Shown: positions 8,123-17,239, counted from the first letter of the stretch. The stretch: DNA of 64,000 nt from Erythrobacter sp. 3-20A1M (GCF_018636735.1 NZ_CP045200.1:1984001-2048000); one strand, 5' to 3'. Program-made: numbers and translations. The notes: generated by a model not told the origin, from the letters alone.

Positions 8123-9991
8123 CTATTCCGCCACCGGCTCCACCATCACTAGCACCGCATCGACCTGCACCTGCCCACCCTCGCTGGCGGAGAGTTCGGT
8201 CACGGTCCCGTCGAACGGTGCGGTGAGCGCGTGCTCCATCTTCATCGCCTCGAGCACCATCAGCCGCTGGCCCGCGGTGACGCTGTCGCCGTCCGCCACA
8301 TCGACCGCGATGACCTTGCCCGGCATGGGAGCGACGATCGCACCGTCTCCCGCCGCCGCCGCGCCGCCGCCGCGTTCGGCGAGGTCGAATTCGTGCGCCT
8401 GGCCGTCCGCAAACACCACCACGCGCTCATCGTCGGCGAAGCCCGGCAAAGGCTCGAACGGAGCGGCTTCGGCCGGGTCGACGACCTCGAACGTACCGCC
8501 TCGACCCAGCGCGACCGACAGGCGGCGAGGGCGATTGAGACGGAAGCCCGCCATCGGCTCTTCGCCGGCCCCCGCGGCCAGCAGTGCGATATCGGCGGCG
8601 GCGGCGCGAATCGCGTCGTCGGGCTCGGGATCGGCGAGCAGCGCGTCGCCTTTCGCCTCGATGAAACCGGTATCGAGCCGGGCAGCGGCGAAATCGTCCT
8701 CGCCCAGCGCATTACCCAGGAAGGCTGCATTGGTCCGCACCGGCCAGATCTCGACACCGTCGGTCATCGCGATCAGCTGGTCTATGGCATCGTCGCGGGT
8801 TTCGCCCCACGCGACCAGCTTGGCGACCATGGGGTCGTAATGCGGGCTGATCTCGTCACCCTCTTCGACACCAGTCTCTATTCGACCTTCGTGGCCCAGA
8901 TCGAGGTGATGCAGCGGCCCGGTCGAGGGCAGGAATCCCTTCGCCGGGTCCTCTGCATAGAGCCGCGCCTCGATAGCCCAGCCGTCGATGCTCAGCTCTT
9001 CCTGCTTCCTCGGGATCGGCTCACCCGACGCCACCCGAAGCTGCCATTCCACCAGATCGACCCCGGTGATCTCCTCGGTGACCGGATGCTCGACTTGGAG
9101 CCGGGTGTTCATTTCCATGAAGAAGATGCGATCGGCGCGCAGGCCTTCGCTGGCGTCGGCGATGAATTCGATCGTGCCCGCGCCCTCGTAATCCACGGCC
9201 TTGGCGGCGCGCACGGCGGCGGCGCACAGATCTTCGCGCGTAGCCTCGTCCATGCCCGGCGCGGGCGCTTCCTCGATCACCTTCTGGTGGCGGCGCTGGA
9301 GCGAGCAGTCGCGTTCGAACAGGTGGACATGGTTGCCGTGGCTGTCGCCGAACACCTGCACCTCGATATGGCGGGGCGAGGTGATCCATTTTTCGAGGAT
9401 CACGTCGTCATTGCCGAAGCTGGCCTTGGCCTCGCGGCGGCAGGATTCGAGCGAGGAGAGGAAGTCCTCCGCAGCATCCACCTTGCGCATCCCCTTGCCG
9501 CCGCCGCCAGCGACCGCCTTGATCAGCACCGGATAGCCGATCGCGTCGGCCTCCTGCTTCAGCCGCGCGGGGCTCTGGTCGTCGCCGTCATAGCCGGGGG
9601 TGACCGGCACGCCCGCCTCGCGCATCAGCTTCTTGGCGGCGTCCTTCAGCCCCATCGCCCGGATCGAGGCGGGCGGCGCGCCGACCCAGATCAGCCCGGC
9701 GTCCTGCACCGCCTGCGCGAAGTCGGCGTTCTCCGACAGGAAACCGTAGCCCGGATGGATCGCCTGCGCCCCGGTTTCCTTCGCCGCGGCGATGATCTTC
9801 TCCCCCACCAGATAGCTTTCGGACGCCGCCGAGGGGCCGATATGCACCGCCTCGTCCGCCTGCCGGACGTGGAGCGCCCTGGCGTCCGCGTCGGAATAGA
9901 CCGCCACGGTGGCGATATTCATGGCGCGCGCGGTGCGGATGATGCGGCATGCGATCTCGCCGCGATTGGCGATCAGGAGCTTTTCGAACAT
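8123..9991 (-). CDS. Acyl-CoA carboxylase alpha subunit (biotin carboxylase plus biotin carrier)
   Basis: 622 residues from the ATG of MFEKLLIANRGEIACR; an upstream in-frame start would reach back to the end of crtB and is unlikely. Order: biotin carboxylase N-domain, ATP-grasp at about 115-310 (GGGGKGM near 165, EMNTRLQVEHPV near 290), C-domain, a linker, and a C-terminal biotinyl domain with the biotin-accepting lysine K584 in EAMKMEH. It makes carboxybiotin for an acyl-CoA carboxylase such as methylcrotonyl-, propionyl- or acetyl-CoA carboxylase; the beta subunit that would fix the substrate is not nearby. It starts 32 bases after crtB and may be the last gene of that transcript. Confidence 0.88.
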   Translation of the reverse strand: MFEKLLIANRGEIACRIIRTARAMNIATVAVYSDADARALHVRQADEAVHIGPSAASESYLVGEKIIAAAKETGAQAIHPGYGFLSENADFAQAVQDAGLIWVGAPPASIRAMGLKDAAKKLMREAGVPVTPGYDGDDQSPARLKQEADAIGYPVLIKAVAGGGGKGMRKVDAAEDFLSSLESCRREAKASFGNDDVILEKWITSPRHIEVQVFGDSHGNHVHLFERDCSLQRRHQKVIEEAPAPGMDEATREDLCAAAVRAAKAVDYEGAGTIEFIADASEGLRADRIFFMEMNTRLQVEHPVTEEITGVDLVEWQLRVASGEPIPRKQEELSIDGWAIEARLYAEDPAKGFLPSTGPLHHLDLGHEGRIETGVEEGDEISPHYDPMVAKLVAWGETRDDAIDQLIAMTDGVEIWPVRTNAAFLGNALGEDDFAAARLDTGFIEAKGDALLADPEPDDAIRAAAADIALLAAGAGEEPMAGFRLNRPRRLSVALGRGGTFEVVDPAEAAPFEPLPGFADDERVVVFADGQAHEFDLAERGGGAAAAGDGAIVAPMPGKVIAVDVADGDSVTAGQRLMVLEAMKMEHALTAPFDGTVTELSASEGGQVQVDAVLVMVEPVAE

Positions 9992-10023
9992 GGCACGCTG
10001 GCTAGCCCGCCCGAGCGCCGGTG

Positions 10024-11034
10024 TCACCAGCCCTTGATCGGCTGTAGCTCGCCGCGTGTGTATTCGGGCCAGGTGTGCGGCGGGCGCGGGCGATTGACCA
10101 GCGCCTCTCCGAAGGCGGCCAGGAGATGCCGCAGCTTGCCCGGCTTGCCGATGCGCGTGCGGCTGTCCCAGGCGAGCTGGCCGCGATCGCGCACCTTGCG
10201 CCCGATCGCGCCGTAGATGCGCGCTGCGGCGAGTACCGCCCAGCGCTGGCGGAACCGCAGCCGCGCAGCGCCCAGCCGGGCGGAGGCCTCGTAGGTTTCC
10301 ATCAGGTCGACCAGCCGCGCCGAGACCGCCGCCAGAGCGAAGCGGTTCTCCGGCTCCAGATAGTTCTCCGCGGTCAACCCTGCGTCCTCAAGCCATTGTT
10401 CGGGCAGGTAATTACGCCCCGCCGCCCCGTCCTGCGCGATGTCGCGCGCGATATTGGCGAGCTGGAATGCGATGCCCAGATCGCAGGCGCGGTCGTAGAC
10501 GAAGCTGTCGTCGGGCGCGCGCATGACGCGCGCCATCATCACGCCGACCGCGCCCGCGACGTGATAGCAATAGCGCAGCATGTCCCGCTCGCCCTTCGCG
10601 TCGAACCCGCCAGCATCCATCGCGAAGCCGCCGATCACGTCGTCGGCCATGTCCTTCGTGATGCCGGTCTCGCTCGCCACCTGGCCCAGCGCGTCGAACG
10701 CGAAATCGGCGGTCGGCTGGCGTTCGAGCGCGCGGCGCGTGAGCACCCGGATCGCCTGGACCCGGTCCTCAATATCCTTCTGTTCGCCGAGGTCGCCGCC
10801 CATGTCCTGATTATCGGCGAGATCGTCGCAGCGGCGGCACCAAGCATAGAGCATCCAAACCTGTTCGCGCGTGGTGCGGTCGAACAGGCGGCTGGCGGTG
10901 GTGAAGCTGGCAGATCCTTCGGCAATCGCGGCGCGGCTTTTTTCCACCAGCCGGTCGCGGTCGCGCCCGCCGCCCGCCGCCGCCGGCGTGCCGCGCACGA
11001 AGCGCGAGGGGGCAAGGGGGCGGGGCTGGTTCAA
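10024..11034 (-). CDS. crtB: Phytoene synthase
   Basis: A 336-residue squalene/phytoene synthase that joins two geranylgeranyl diphosphates into phytoene. Both Asp-rich motifs are present: RRCDDLADNQD near residue 55 and NIARDIAQD near residue 165, with the YCYHVAGAVG segment between. No ATG is available at the 5' end. The best start is a TTG at 11034 that overlaps the stop of the preceding gene (TTGA); a GTG 12 codons on is the alternative. It is the fourth gene of the crtY-crtI-LOG-crtB run on the minus strand. Confidence 0.9.
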   Translation of the reverse strand: MNQPRPLAPSRFVRGTPAAAGGGRDRDRLVEKSRAAIAEGSASFTTASRLFDRTTREQVWMLYAWCRRCDDLADNQDMGGDLGEQKDIEDRVQAIRVLTRRALERQPTADFAFDALGQVASETGITKDMADDVIGGFAMDAGGFDAKGERDMLRYCYHVAGAVGVMMARVMRAPDDSFVYDRACDLGIAFQLANIARDIAQDGAAGRNYLPEQWLEDAGLTAENYLEPENRFALAAVSARLVDLMETYEASARLGAARLRFRQRWAVLAAARIYGAIGRKVRDRGQLAWDSRTRIGKPGKLRHLLAAFGEALVNRPRPPHTWPEYTRGELQPIKGW

Positions 11035-11612
11035 AGGTCGTCGGCCTTCATGCTGAAGATCGGGGTGTGCGGTTGGTATTCGTCCATCGCGTCCAGCAGA
11101 TCGGGCAGGGTGTCGCGCGCGATCAGGATGTTCTGGTGCGCGGGGCGGACGAAACCGACCTCGGCCATGTGGCGGTTGAAGGCGATCAGGTGGTCGTAGA
11201 AACCGTGCGCATTGTAGAGCCCGACCGGCTTGGCGTGATAGCCGAGCTGCGCCCAGCTCATCGCCTCCCACAGCTCGTCCATGGTTCCCACGCCGCCGGG
11301 GATGGTCACGAAGCCGTCCGACAGGTCGGTGAAGCGCTGCTTGCGCTCGTGCATTCCGCCCACGGTGTAGAGTTCGGTACAGTCGCGATTGGCGACCTCG
11401 CTGCCCGCCAGTGCATCGGGGATGACGCCGATCACCTCGCCGCCCGCATCCAGCGCGGCGCTTGCCACCGCGCCCATCAGGCCCAGCCGCCCGCCGCCAT
11501 AGACCACGCCGATGCCGCGCTGCGCCAGCGTGCGCCCGACCTCGCGCGCGCAGTCCATGTATCGGGGGTCGGCGGGCGTGGCCGATCCGCAATAGACGGC
11601 AAGGCGTTTCAC
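11031..11612 (-). CDS. LOG-family protein (putative lysine decarboxylase-like fold)
   Basis: 193 residues of the LOG/TIGR00730 family, whose characterised members release cytokinin bases from the ribotides by cutting the N-glycosidic bond. Marks: GGGRLGLMG near residue 40 and the catalytic PGGVGTMDELWE near residue 105. The start is a GTG that shares a base with the crtI stop (TAGTG), and its own stop overlaps the TTG of crtB, so it is translated within the carotenoid operon. The family name 'lysine decarboxylase' is historical and not supported as an activity. Why it sits between two carotenoid genes is unknown. Confidence 0.85.
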   Translation of the reverse strand: MKRLAVYCGSATPADPRYMDCAREVGRTLAQRGIGVVYGGGRLGLMGAVASAALDAGGEVIGVIPDALAGSEVANRDCTELYTVGGMHERKQRFTDLSDGFVTIPGGVGTMDELWEAMSWAQLGYHAKPVGLYNAHGFYDHLIAFNRHMAEVGFVRPAHQNILIARDTLPDLLDAMDEYQPHTPIFSMKADDL

Positions 11613-13132
11613 TACAGCATATCCTCCAGCATCAGGCCGGCGGTCGCCTTGGCGCTGCCGACCACGCCGGGGATGCCGGCGCCCGGGTGGGTGCCTGCCC
11701 CGACAAGGTAAAAGTTTCGTATCGTGTCGTCGCGGTTGTGGCCGCGGAAATAGGCGCTCTGGGTCAGCACCGGCTCCAGGCTGAAGGCGCTGCCGAGATG
11801 CGCGTTGAGATCGGTCGCAAAATCCTTCGGCGCATAATGGAACTTGGTCACGATGCGATCGTGGATGTCGGGGATCAGCCGCCGCCCGACCTCGTCCAGG
11901 ATGCGCTTTTCGAAGATCGGACCGATCTCCGCCCAGTCGACCGCCAGCTTGCCCATGTGGGCGACCGGGGCGAGGGCGTAGAACGTGCTCTTGCCCGGCG
12001 GCGCCATGCTGGGATCGGTCACCGTGGGATGGTGGAGGTAGAGCGAGAAATCGGCCGGCAGCACGCCGGTCTTGTAGATATCGTCGAGTAGCCCGCCATA
12101 GCGTGGCCCGAACAGGATCTGGTGGTGCGCGATGCCGGGCCAGGTTCCCTCCAGCCCGAAATGGACCACGAACAGGCCGGGGCTGAAGCGCTTCTTCGCC
12201 AGTCGTTTGCCCATGCGCCAGCCGCGCTGGCTGCGCCCGAGCAGGTCGCGATAGGAATGCATGATGTCGGCATTGCTGGCGACCGCGTCGAAGCGTTCGC
12301 GCCAGCCGCTCGTCGTTTCCACCTCCTGCGCGCGGTCGCTTTCGACATGGACGCGCTCGACCGGATCGGCGAGGCGGATCGTGCCGCCCAGCCGCTCGAA
12401 ATGGCGTACCATCCCGGCGATCAGGCGATTTGTGCCGCCGCGCGTCCACCACACGCCGCCATCCATCTCCAGCTTGTGGATCAGCGCATAGATCGCGCTC
12501 GTGCTCATCGGATTGCCGCCGACCAGCAGCGTGTGGAAGGACAGCGCCTCGCGCAGCTTCTCGTTCTCGACGAAGCTCGACACCATCGAATAGACGCTGC
12601 GCCACGCCTGCTTCTTCGCCAGTGCCGGCGCCGCCTTCAGCATGGATTTGAAATCGAGGAAGGGGACCGAGCCGAGCTTGAGATAGCCTTCCTCGTACAC
12701 ACCCGCGGAATATTCGAGGAAGCGCTGATAGCCCTGTACGTCCGCCGGGTTGAGCTTCTCGATCTCTGCGAACAGCTTCTTGTGATCGTTAGAATAATCG
12801 AAGTTCGTGCCGTCGGGCCAGTTGAGCCGATAGAACGGCTTCACCGGCATCAGCTCGACATCCTCTGCCATGTCGTGGCCGGTGGCTTCCCACAGCTCGG
12901 TCAGGCAGGCCGGGTCGGTAACCACGGTCGGCCCGCCGTCGAAGGTGAACCCGTCGCGTTCCCAGTAATAGGCGCGCCCACCCGGCTTGTCGCGGCCCTC
13001 GACCACGGTGGTCTGGATGCCCGCACCCTGCAGCCGGATGGCAAGCGCCATGCCGCCGAACCCGGCGCCGATCACGCAGGCGGTCTTCGTTCCCCCACCA
13101 TTCGATGCGGTGCCATTCGAAACAGCGTTCAT
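11612..13132 (-). CDS. crtI: Phytoene desaturase
   Basis: A 506-residue FAD enzyme that desaturates phytoene to lycopene. An N-terminal dinucleotide motif CVIGAGFGGMALAIRL lies near 18-33, followed by GRDKPGGRAYY, and the family C-terminal signature GAGTHPGAGIPGV is near 478-490. The start ATG is preceded by AAAGGA at about 10 bases and overlaps the crtY stop (ATGA), so synthesis is coupled to crtY translation. With crtB and crtY it would give beta-carotene. No crtE is seen in the window, so geranylgeranyl diphosphate must come from elsewhere. Confidence 0.94.
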   Translation of the reverse strand: MNAVSNGTASNGGGTKTACVIGAGFGGMALAIRLQGAGIQTTVVEGRDKPGGRAYYWERDGFTFDGGPTVVTDPACLTELWEATGHDMAEDVELMPVKPFYRLNWPDGTNFDYSNDHKKLFAEIEKLNPADVQGYQRFLEYSAGVYEEGYLKLGSVPFLDFKSMLKAAPALAKKQAWRSVYSMVSSFVENEKLREALSFHTLLVGGNPMSTSAIYALIHKLEMDGGVWWTRGGTNRLIAGMVRHFERLGGTIRLADPVERVHVESDRAQEVETTSGWRERFDAVASNADIMHSYRDLLGRSQRGWRMGKRLAKKRFSPGLFVVHFGLEGTWPGIAHHQILFGPRYGGLLDDIYKTGVLPADFSLYLHHPTVTDPSMAPPGKSTFYALAPVAHMGKLAVDWAEIGPIFEKRILDEVGRRLIPDIHDRIVTKFHYAPKDFATDLNAHLGSAFSLEPVLTQSAYFRGHNRDDTIRNFYLVGAGTHPGAGIPGVVGSAKATAGLMLEDML

Positions 13133-14324
13133 AGTGCCGCGGTCCTTTGTTGCGGAATATCCAGTGACTTGCCTGACCGGGCAAGTGCGCGAAAGGCGCG
13201 GTGGAGCGGCACCGGCGGAATGCCCGCCAGCACGCGAAACTTGTCGGTCGGGGTCGGCCTGGCGGCGTAGAACCGCTCGATCAACCCCTCCGGCAGCGTA
13301 TAGAAGCGCTCGAACACGCGGTAGCGTTCCGCCGGCTTCGCCGCGTCGAACAGCAGGTGACCCAGGAAGCGGTAATGCGAGGTGCGGTCCCACACGCCTT
13401 GCGCATGCTCGGCCAGCAGTTCGGCCATGTCCGGGCCGGCCAGATCGGCATTGCGCGCGACCAGCAGCGCGGTTTCCGCCGCCAGCGGCAGGGTATAGCT
13501 GGTCAGCGGGTGCGCGATCAGCGCCCGCGCGCCCGCCAGCGCCACGCCGGGCACCGCGATCTCGCGCAAATGCGCGTCGCGGTCGCCGCCAGTCACGACC
13601 GGCAGCACGCCGGTTTCGCTGCCGATGGTTTTGCCGCGCCAGCCGCGACGCTCGCAATAGGCATCGAGCCGCGCGGACAGCGCCTCCCGGTCGAGCACGG
13701 GTTCGTCCTGGTAATAGGTGTCCTCGACGAAGATCTCGTCGGGGCCGAGGGGTAGGACATAGACGAAGCGATAGCCGCCCAGCTGCTCCACCGTTGCGTC
13801 CATGATAACCGGGCGTTCCACCCCGTGCGGTCGGTCGGTGCGAAGATGGCGGCCCATGAACACCTGCCACCCCCCGGTGAGATGGCTCGAGGCCGAGAAA
13901 CCCCGCATGTCGATCACCGCGCGCGCGGTGATTCTTTCGCCGCCTTGCAGCGCGACGCCAGCGCCATCGACCCGCTCTACCGGCGAGCCGGTCCGGATCG
14001 TCTCCTGCGCCAGGTGCTGCCGCAGCGTCGCGTCGAAGTCGCGCGATGCGAGCGAGAAATAGTCCGCATCGAGCCTGCGTTCGTAGCGGGGGAAGCGCAC
14101 GATATTGCCGTCCCACCGCGCGGTGCGGAACGGCTCCAGCAGTGCCTTTCGCGCCGGGTCGAGATCGCTCGCGAACCAGCTCCAGCGATGATTCCCGCCC
14201 AGCGTGTCGCCCGCCTCGACCAGCGCGACCGAGACGTCGGGGCGCAGAATGCGTAGCGCGAGCGCGGTCAGCCCCCCGGCCAGCCCGCCGCCGACGATCC
14301 GATATCGGTTCGGTTTTCGCTCAT
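13129..14324 (-). CDS. crtY: Lycopene beta-cyclase, apparent frameshift near the 5' end
   Basis: The body is a clear CrtY: dinucleotide motif (R)IVGGGLAGGL, NHRWSWF, the DMRGF segment and a C-terminus like other proteobacterial lycopene cyclases, which close both ends of lycopene to beta-carotene. In the main frame there is no ATG, GTG or TTG between an upstream TAA (14338-14340) and the motif. An ATG at 14324 begins MSENRTDI in another frame, and one extra base after 14301 would join it to RIVGGG, giving a 398-residue protein of normal length. So this is a one-base deletion, either a sequencing error or a real null mutation. A call that begins at an internal start near 14100 would lose the FAD motif. 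Confidence 0.85.
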
Positions 14325-14403
14325 TGCCGGGTCCGCGTTAGGGCGCGTGGCACCGCGCCGCAATCGGCGATCTGCGATAAGGTGCGGCGGCGTGGAACGT
14401 GAT

Positions 14404-14436
14404 CGCGCATCTGCGCGTTGTGATGGGATAATCACA
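14404..14436. promoter_or_regulatory. Inverted repeat TGTGAT-N6-ATCACA and adjoining hairpin between crtY and mipA
   Basis: TGTGAT at 14419-14424 and ATCACA at 14431-14436 form a perfect inverted repeat; read as TGT-N12-ACA it matches the core of PpsR/CrtJ sites that control carotenoid and photosynthesis genes. A second palindrome, CGCGCA-TC-TGCGCG, abuts it at 14404-14417. It lies about 95 bases before crtY and just before mipA. The half-sites resemble CRP/FNR sites, but the spacing is two bases too long. No regulator gene is nearby. Confidence 0.4.
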
Positions 14437-14447
14437 TGAGGGCATCG

Positions 14448-15329
14448 ATGAAATTCCATACCATACTGGGCGGGGGCGCTTCGATCGCCCTTGCCATGGC
14501 CGCTCCCGCGTACGCGCAGGATGTGGACGACCCGGGCGCTGCCAGCACCCCCCTGCCGGAAGAGACCGTGTTCGACGGCGACTATCTGACCGTGGGCATC
14601 GGCGCGGGCTACGCCCCAAGCTATACCGGGTCGGACGATTACGTGGTCTTCCCGTTCCCCGCCGTCCAAGGTTCGATCGGCGGGATCGACATCAGCCCGC
14701 GCGCCGCCGGCGTGGCGGTCGATTTCATTCCCGACCGCGCCGGACCGGGTGCCAATTTCTCGCTCGGCGTCGCGGCGAAGCTCAATCGCGACCGCGCCAA
14801 CCGTATCAAGGACCCGGTGGTCGCCTCCCTGGGCGAACTCGATACCGCGGTGGAAGTCGGACCGACTGCCGGGGTCAGCTTCTCCCAGGTGCTCAATCCC
14901 TATGACAGCCTCAGCTTCACCGTCGATGCGACGTGGGATGTGGCGGGCGCGCACAAGGGCATGGCGGTCACCCCCGGGGTCACCTATTTCACGCCCGTCA
15001 GCCGCGCCGCCGCGGTTTCTCTGTCCATCGGTGGCAAGTTCATCGACGACGACTATGCCGACTACTACTACACCGTGACTCCGGCGCAGAGCGTGACGAC
15101 GGGCGGCGTGCTGCCCGCCTACAAGGCCGATGGCGGGTTCGAGAGCCTGGGCGCCAATCTCTTCGCGGGCTACGATCTCAACGGCGATCTGACCGATGGC
15201 GGCTTCGCGCTGTTCGGGGTCGCGGGCTATTCGCGGCTGTTCGGCGATGCGAAGCGCACCCCCTTCACCAGCGTGCGGGGCAGCGCGGACCAGTGGCTGG
15301 TGGGCCTGGGCGTCGGCTACACCTTCTGA
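14448..15329 (+). CDS. MipA/OmpV-family outer membrane protein
   Basis: 293 residues with a signal peptide (cleavage expected after AYA at about residue 23) and a beta-barrel-like sequence ending in GVGYTF, with the C-terminal Phe used for outer membrane insertion. Features of MipA/OmpV are the YTGSDDYVVFPFPAVQG region and the closing VGLGVGYTF. MipA links murein enzymes in E. coli; OmpV-type proteins are porin-like. I take the second ATG (14448), which has GAGGG five bases upstream; the first ATG (14436) lacks a good ribosome site and lies in the inverted repeat. Confidence 0.82.
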   Translation: MKFHTILGGGASIALAMAAPAYAQDVDDPGAASTPLPEETVFDGDYLTVGIGAGYAPSYTGSDDYVVFPFPAVQGSIGGIDISPRAAGVAVDFIPDRAGPGANFSLGVAAKLNRDRANRIKDPVVASLGELDTAVEVGPTAGVSFSQVLNPYDSLSFTVDATWDVAGAHKGMAVTPGVTYFTPVSRAAAVSLSIGGKFIDDDYADYYYTVTPAQSVTTGGVLPAYKADGGFESLGANLFAGYDLNGDLTDGGFALFGVAGYSRLFGDAKRTPFTSVRGSADQWLVGLGVGYTF

Positions 15330-15338
15330 CCCGATTGC

Positions 15339-15391
15339 GACCCCCTGCCGGTTGGCGTAGGCATTTGCGCCACGTCATCCGACAGGGGGTC
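15339..15391 (+). promoter_or_regulatory. Hairpin covering the ribosome binding site of the DUF885 gene
   Basis: Arms GACCCCCTGCCGG (15339-15351) and CCGACAGGGGGTC (15379-15391) pair over 13 positions with one mismatch. A shorter nested stem (TGGCG/CGCCA) lies in the 27-base loop. The right arm contains the AGGGGG ribosome site and ends three bases before the ATG at 15395. There is no T run, so control of translation is more likely than termination. Confidence 0.55.
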
Positions 15392-15394
15392 ACC

Positions 15395-17239
15395 ATGCAT
15401 TCGATTCGTATCGCGCTGTTCGCCGCGACCGCTATTCCGCTGGCCGCATGCGCGACCGTGCAGGACCCGGCTGGGCCGAACGCGATGATGGCCGCAGCCC
15501 AAGCCGATGCCGATGCAGCCGCGACAGACGCGCATGAGCGCCTGTTCGCGATCTTCGCGGCGGCCGACGAGGCGGAGCTTGCGAACAACCCGATCAACGC
15601 GCTGTTCCGTGGCGACATGCGCTACGCCGATACACTCGGCAATTACCTGACCGATGCGTATAACAACACCGAGCGTGCGAATGCGCAGGACAACCTCGCC
15701 AAGCTGCAGGGGATCGACCGGGCCGCGCTGGATGAAACCGACCAGATCGCCTACGATGTGTTCGCCTACGACCAGCGCGAGGCGCTATCCAACCTCACAC
15801 CCGAAATCCTCGCGCTTACCGATGTGCGACCGATCAACCATTTCTTCGGCTTCCACACCTTCTACCCCACGCTTTCGAGCGGCAAGAGCGCGGCCCCCTA
15901 CAAGACGGTCGAGGATTACGAGAACGGCCTGTCGCGCAACGCCGGCTACGTAAAGCTGATCGACCGCTCCATCGCCAAGTTCCGCGAGGGGATGGATACC
16001 GGCGTGCTGGAAACCAAGCTGACCATCGGCAACGTGATCGAACAGCTGGAGACGCAGGACGCGCTCAAGATCGAGGAATCGCCCTATTGGGGCCCGATCG
16101 AGGCGATGCCCGACGATTTCAGCGCCGCGGACAAGGCGCGCCTGACCGCTGCCTACCGCGCCTCCATCGCCGATGTCTACGCCGCCAACCGTCGCTTGCA
16201 CGACTTCCTGAAGAGCGAATATTATCCGCAGGCGCGCGACAGTGTCGGCCTCAGTCAGATGAAGGGCGGGGCGGCGCTCTACCAGCAGTTGATCGAGCAG
16301 ACGACGACGCTGCCGCTGACCGCCGACTATCTGCATAATCTGGGCCTGTCGGAAGTCGCGCGGATCAAGGGCGAGATGGAGAGGGTGAAGGCGCAAGTCG
16401 GCTTTACCGGCTCGCTGTCCGAATTCTTCGACTTCATCCGCACCGATCCCAGGTTCAAGCCGAAGAGCCGCGAGGACCTGACCCAGCGCTATTACGATAT
16501 CGGCGAGGAAGTGGAGGCGAAGATCCCCGCCTTCTTCGCGGTGACGCCGAAGACCGATCTCGAAATCCGCCCCTACGAGCCCTTCCGCGAGAAGTTCGAG
16601 GCAGGCGGATCGTACCAGTCGGGCGCGCCCGACGGCTCGCGCCCGGGCATCTTCTATTTCAACGCCTACGACCTGCCGAGCCGCACCACCCCGGGCGAGA
16701 CGACGCTGTTCCTGCACGAGGGCGAGCCGGGCCACCACTTCCAGATCAGCCTGGCGCAGGAGAACGAGGCGCTGCCCGCTTTCATGCGCTTCGGCGGCAA
16801 CACCGCCTATGTCGAGGGCTGGGCGCTCTATGCCGAGACGCTGGGCTATCCGATGGGGCTCTACGACGATCCCTACCAGCGCTTCGGTACGCTCGACGAC
16901 GAGATGCTGCGCGCGATGCGGCTGGTGGTCGACACCGGTCTCCATGCGAAGGGCTGGACCCGCGACCAGGCGATCGAATACATGCTGGCGAACAGCGGCA
17001 TGGGCCGGACCGACGCAACTGCCGAGGTCGAACGCTACATCGCCATTCCCAGTCAGGCACTCGCTTACAAGGTCGGCGCGCTGAAGATTCAAGAGCTGCG
17101 GGACAAGGCGAAGGCCGCGCTGGGCGACCGGTTCGACATCAAGGCGTTCCACCAGCAGGTGCTGGGCACCGGCGCGCTGCCGCTTCCGGTGCTGGAGCAG
17201 AAGATCGACCGCTGGATCGCGGCGCAGAAGGCGGGGTAG
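15395..17239 (+). CDS. DUF885 lipoprotein, probable zinc peptidase-like
   Basis: 614 residues. A lipoprotein signal ends in PLAAC with Cys19 as the lipidation site, so it is anchored in the envelope. The C-terminal half carries HEGEPGHHFQ near residue 448 and EGWALYAE near 475, the metal-binding-like motifs of DUF885 proteins, which resemble a zinc metallopeptidase HExxH arrangement. The exact substrate is unknown. The chosen ATG is the first after a strong hairpin that holds the ribosome site. Downstream lies a short region and then a small membrane protein gene. Confidence 0.85.
   Translation: MHSIRIALFAATAIPLAACATVQDPAGPNAMMAAAQADADAAATDAHERLFAIFAAADEAELANNPINALFRGDMRYADTLGNYLTDAYNNTERANAQDNLAKLQGIDRAALDETDQIAYDVFAYDQREALSNLTPEILALTDVRPINHFFGFHTFYPTLSSGKSAAPYKTVEDYENGLSRNAGYVKLIDRSIAKFREGMDTGVLETKLTIGNVIEQLETQDALKIEESPYWGPIEAMPDDFSAADKARLTAAYRASIADVYAANRRLHDFLKSEYYPQARDSVGLSQMKGGAALYQQLIEQTTTLPLTADYLHNLGLSEVARIKGEMERVKAQVGFTGSLSEFFDFIRTDPRFKPKSREDLTQRYYDIGEEVEAKIPAFFAVTPKTDLEIRPYEPFREKFEAGGSYQSGAPDGSRPGIFYFNAYDLPSRTTPGETTLFLHEGEPGHHFQISLAQENEALPAFMRFGGNTAYVEGWALYAETLGYPMGLYDDPYQRFGTLDDEMLRAMRLVVDTGLHAKGWTRDQAIEYMLANSGMGRTDATAEVERYIAIPSQALAYKVGALKIQELRDKAKAALGDRFDIKAFHQQVLGTGALPLPVLEQKIDRWIAAQKAG

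Noticed and set aside
12122-13270. 382-codon plus-strand frame opposite crtI
   Set aside because: Shadow of crtI; His/Arg/Gly-rich translation with no recognisable domain.
14419-14436. CRP/FNR site between crtY and mipA
   Set aside because: Half-sites TGTGA and TCACA are 8 bases apart instead of 6, so I list it only as a TGT-N12-ACA type palindrome.
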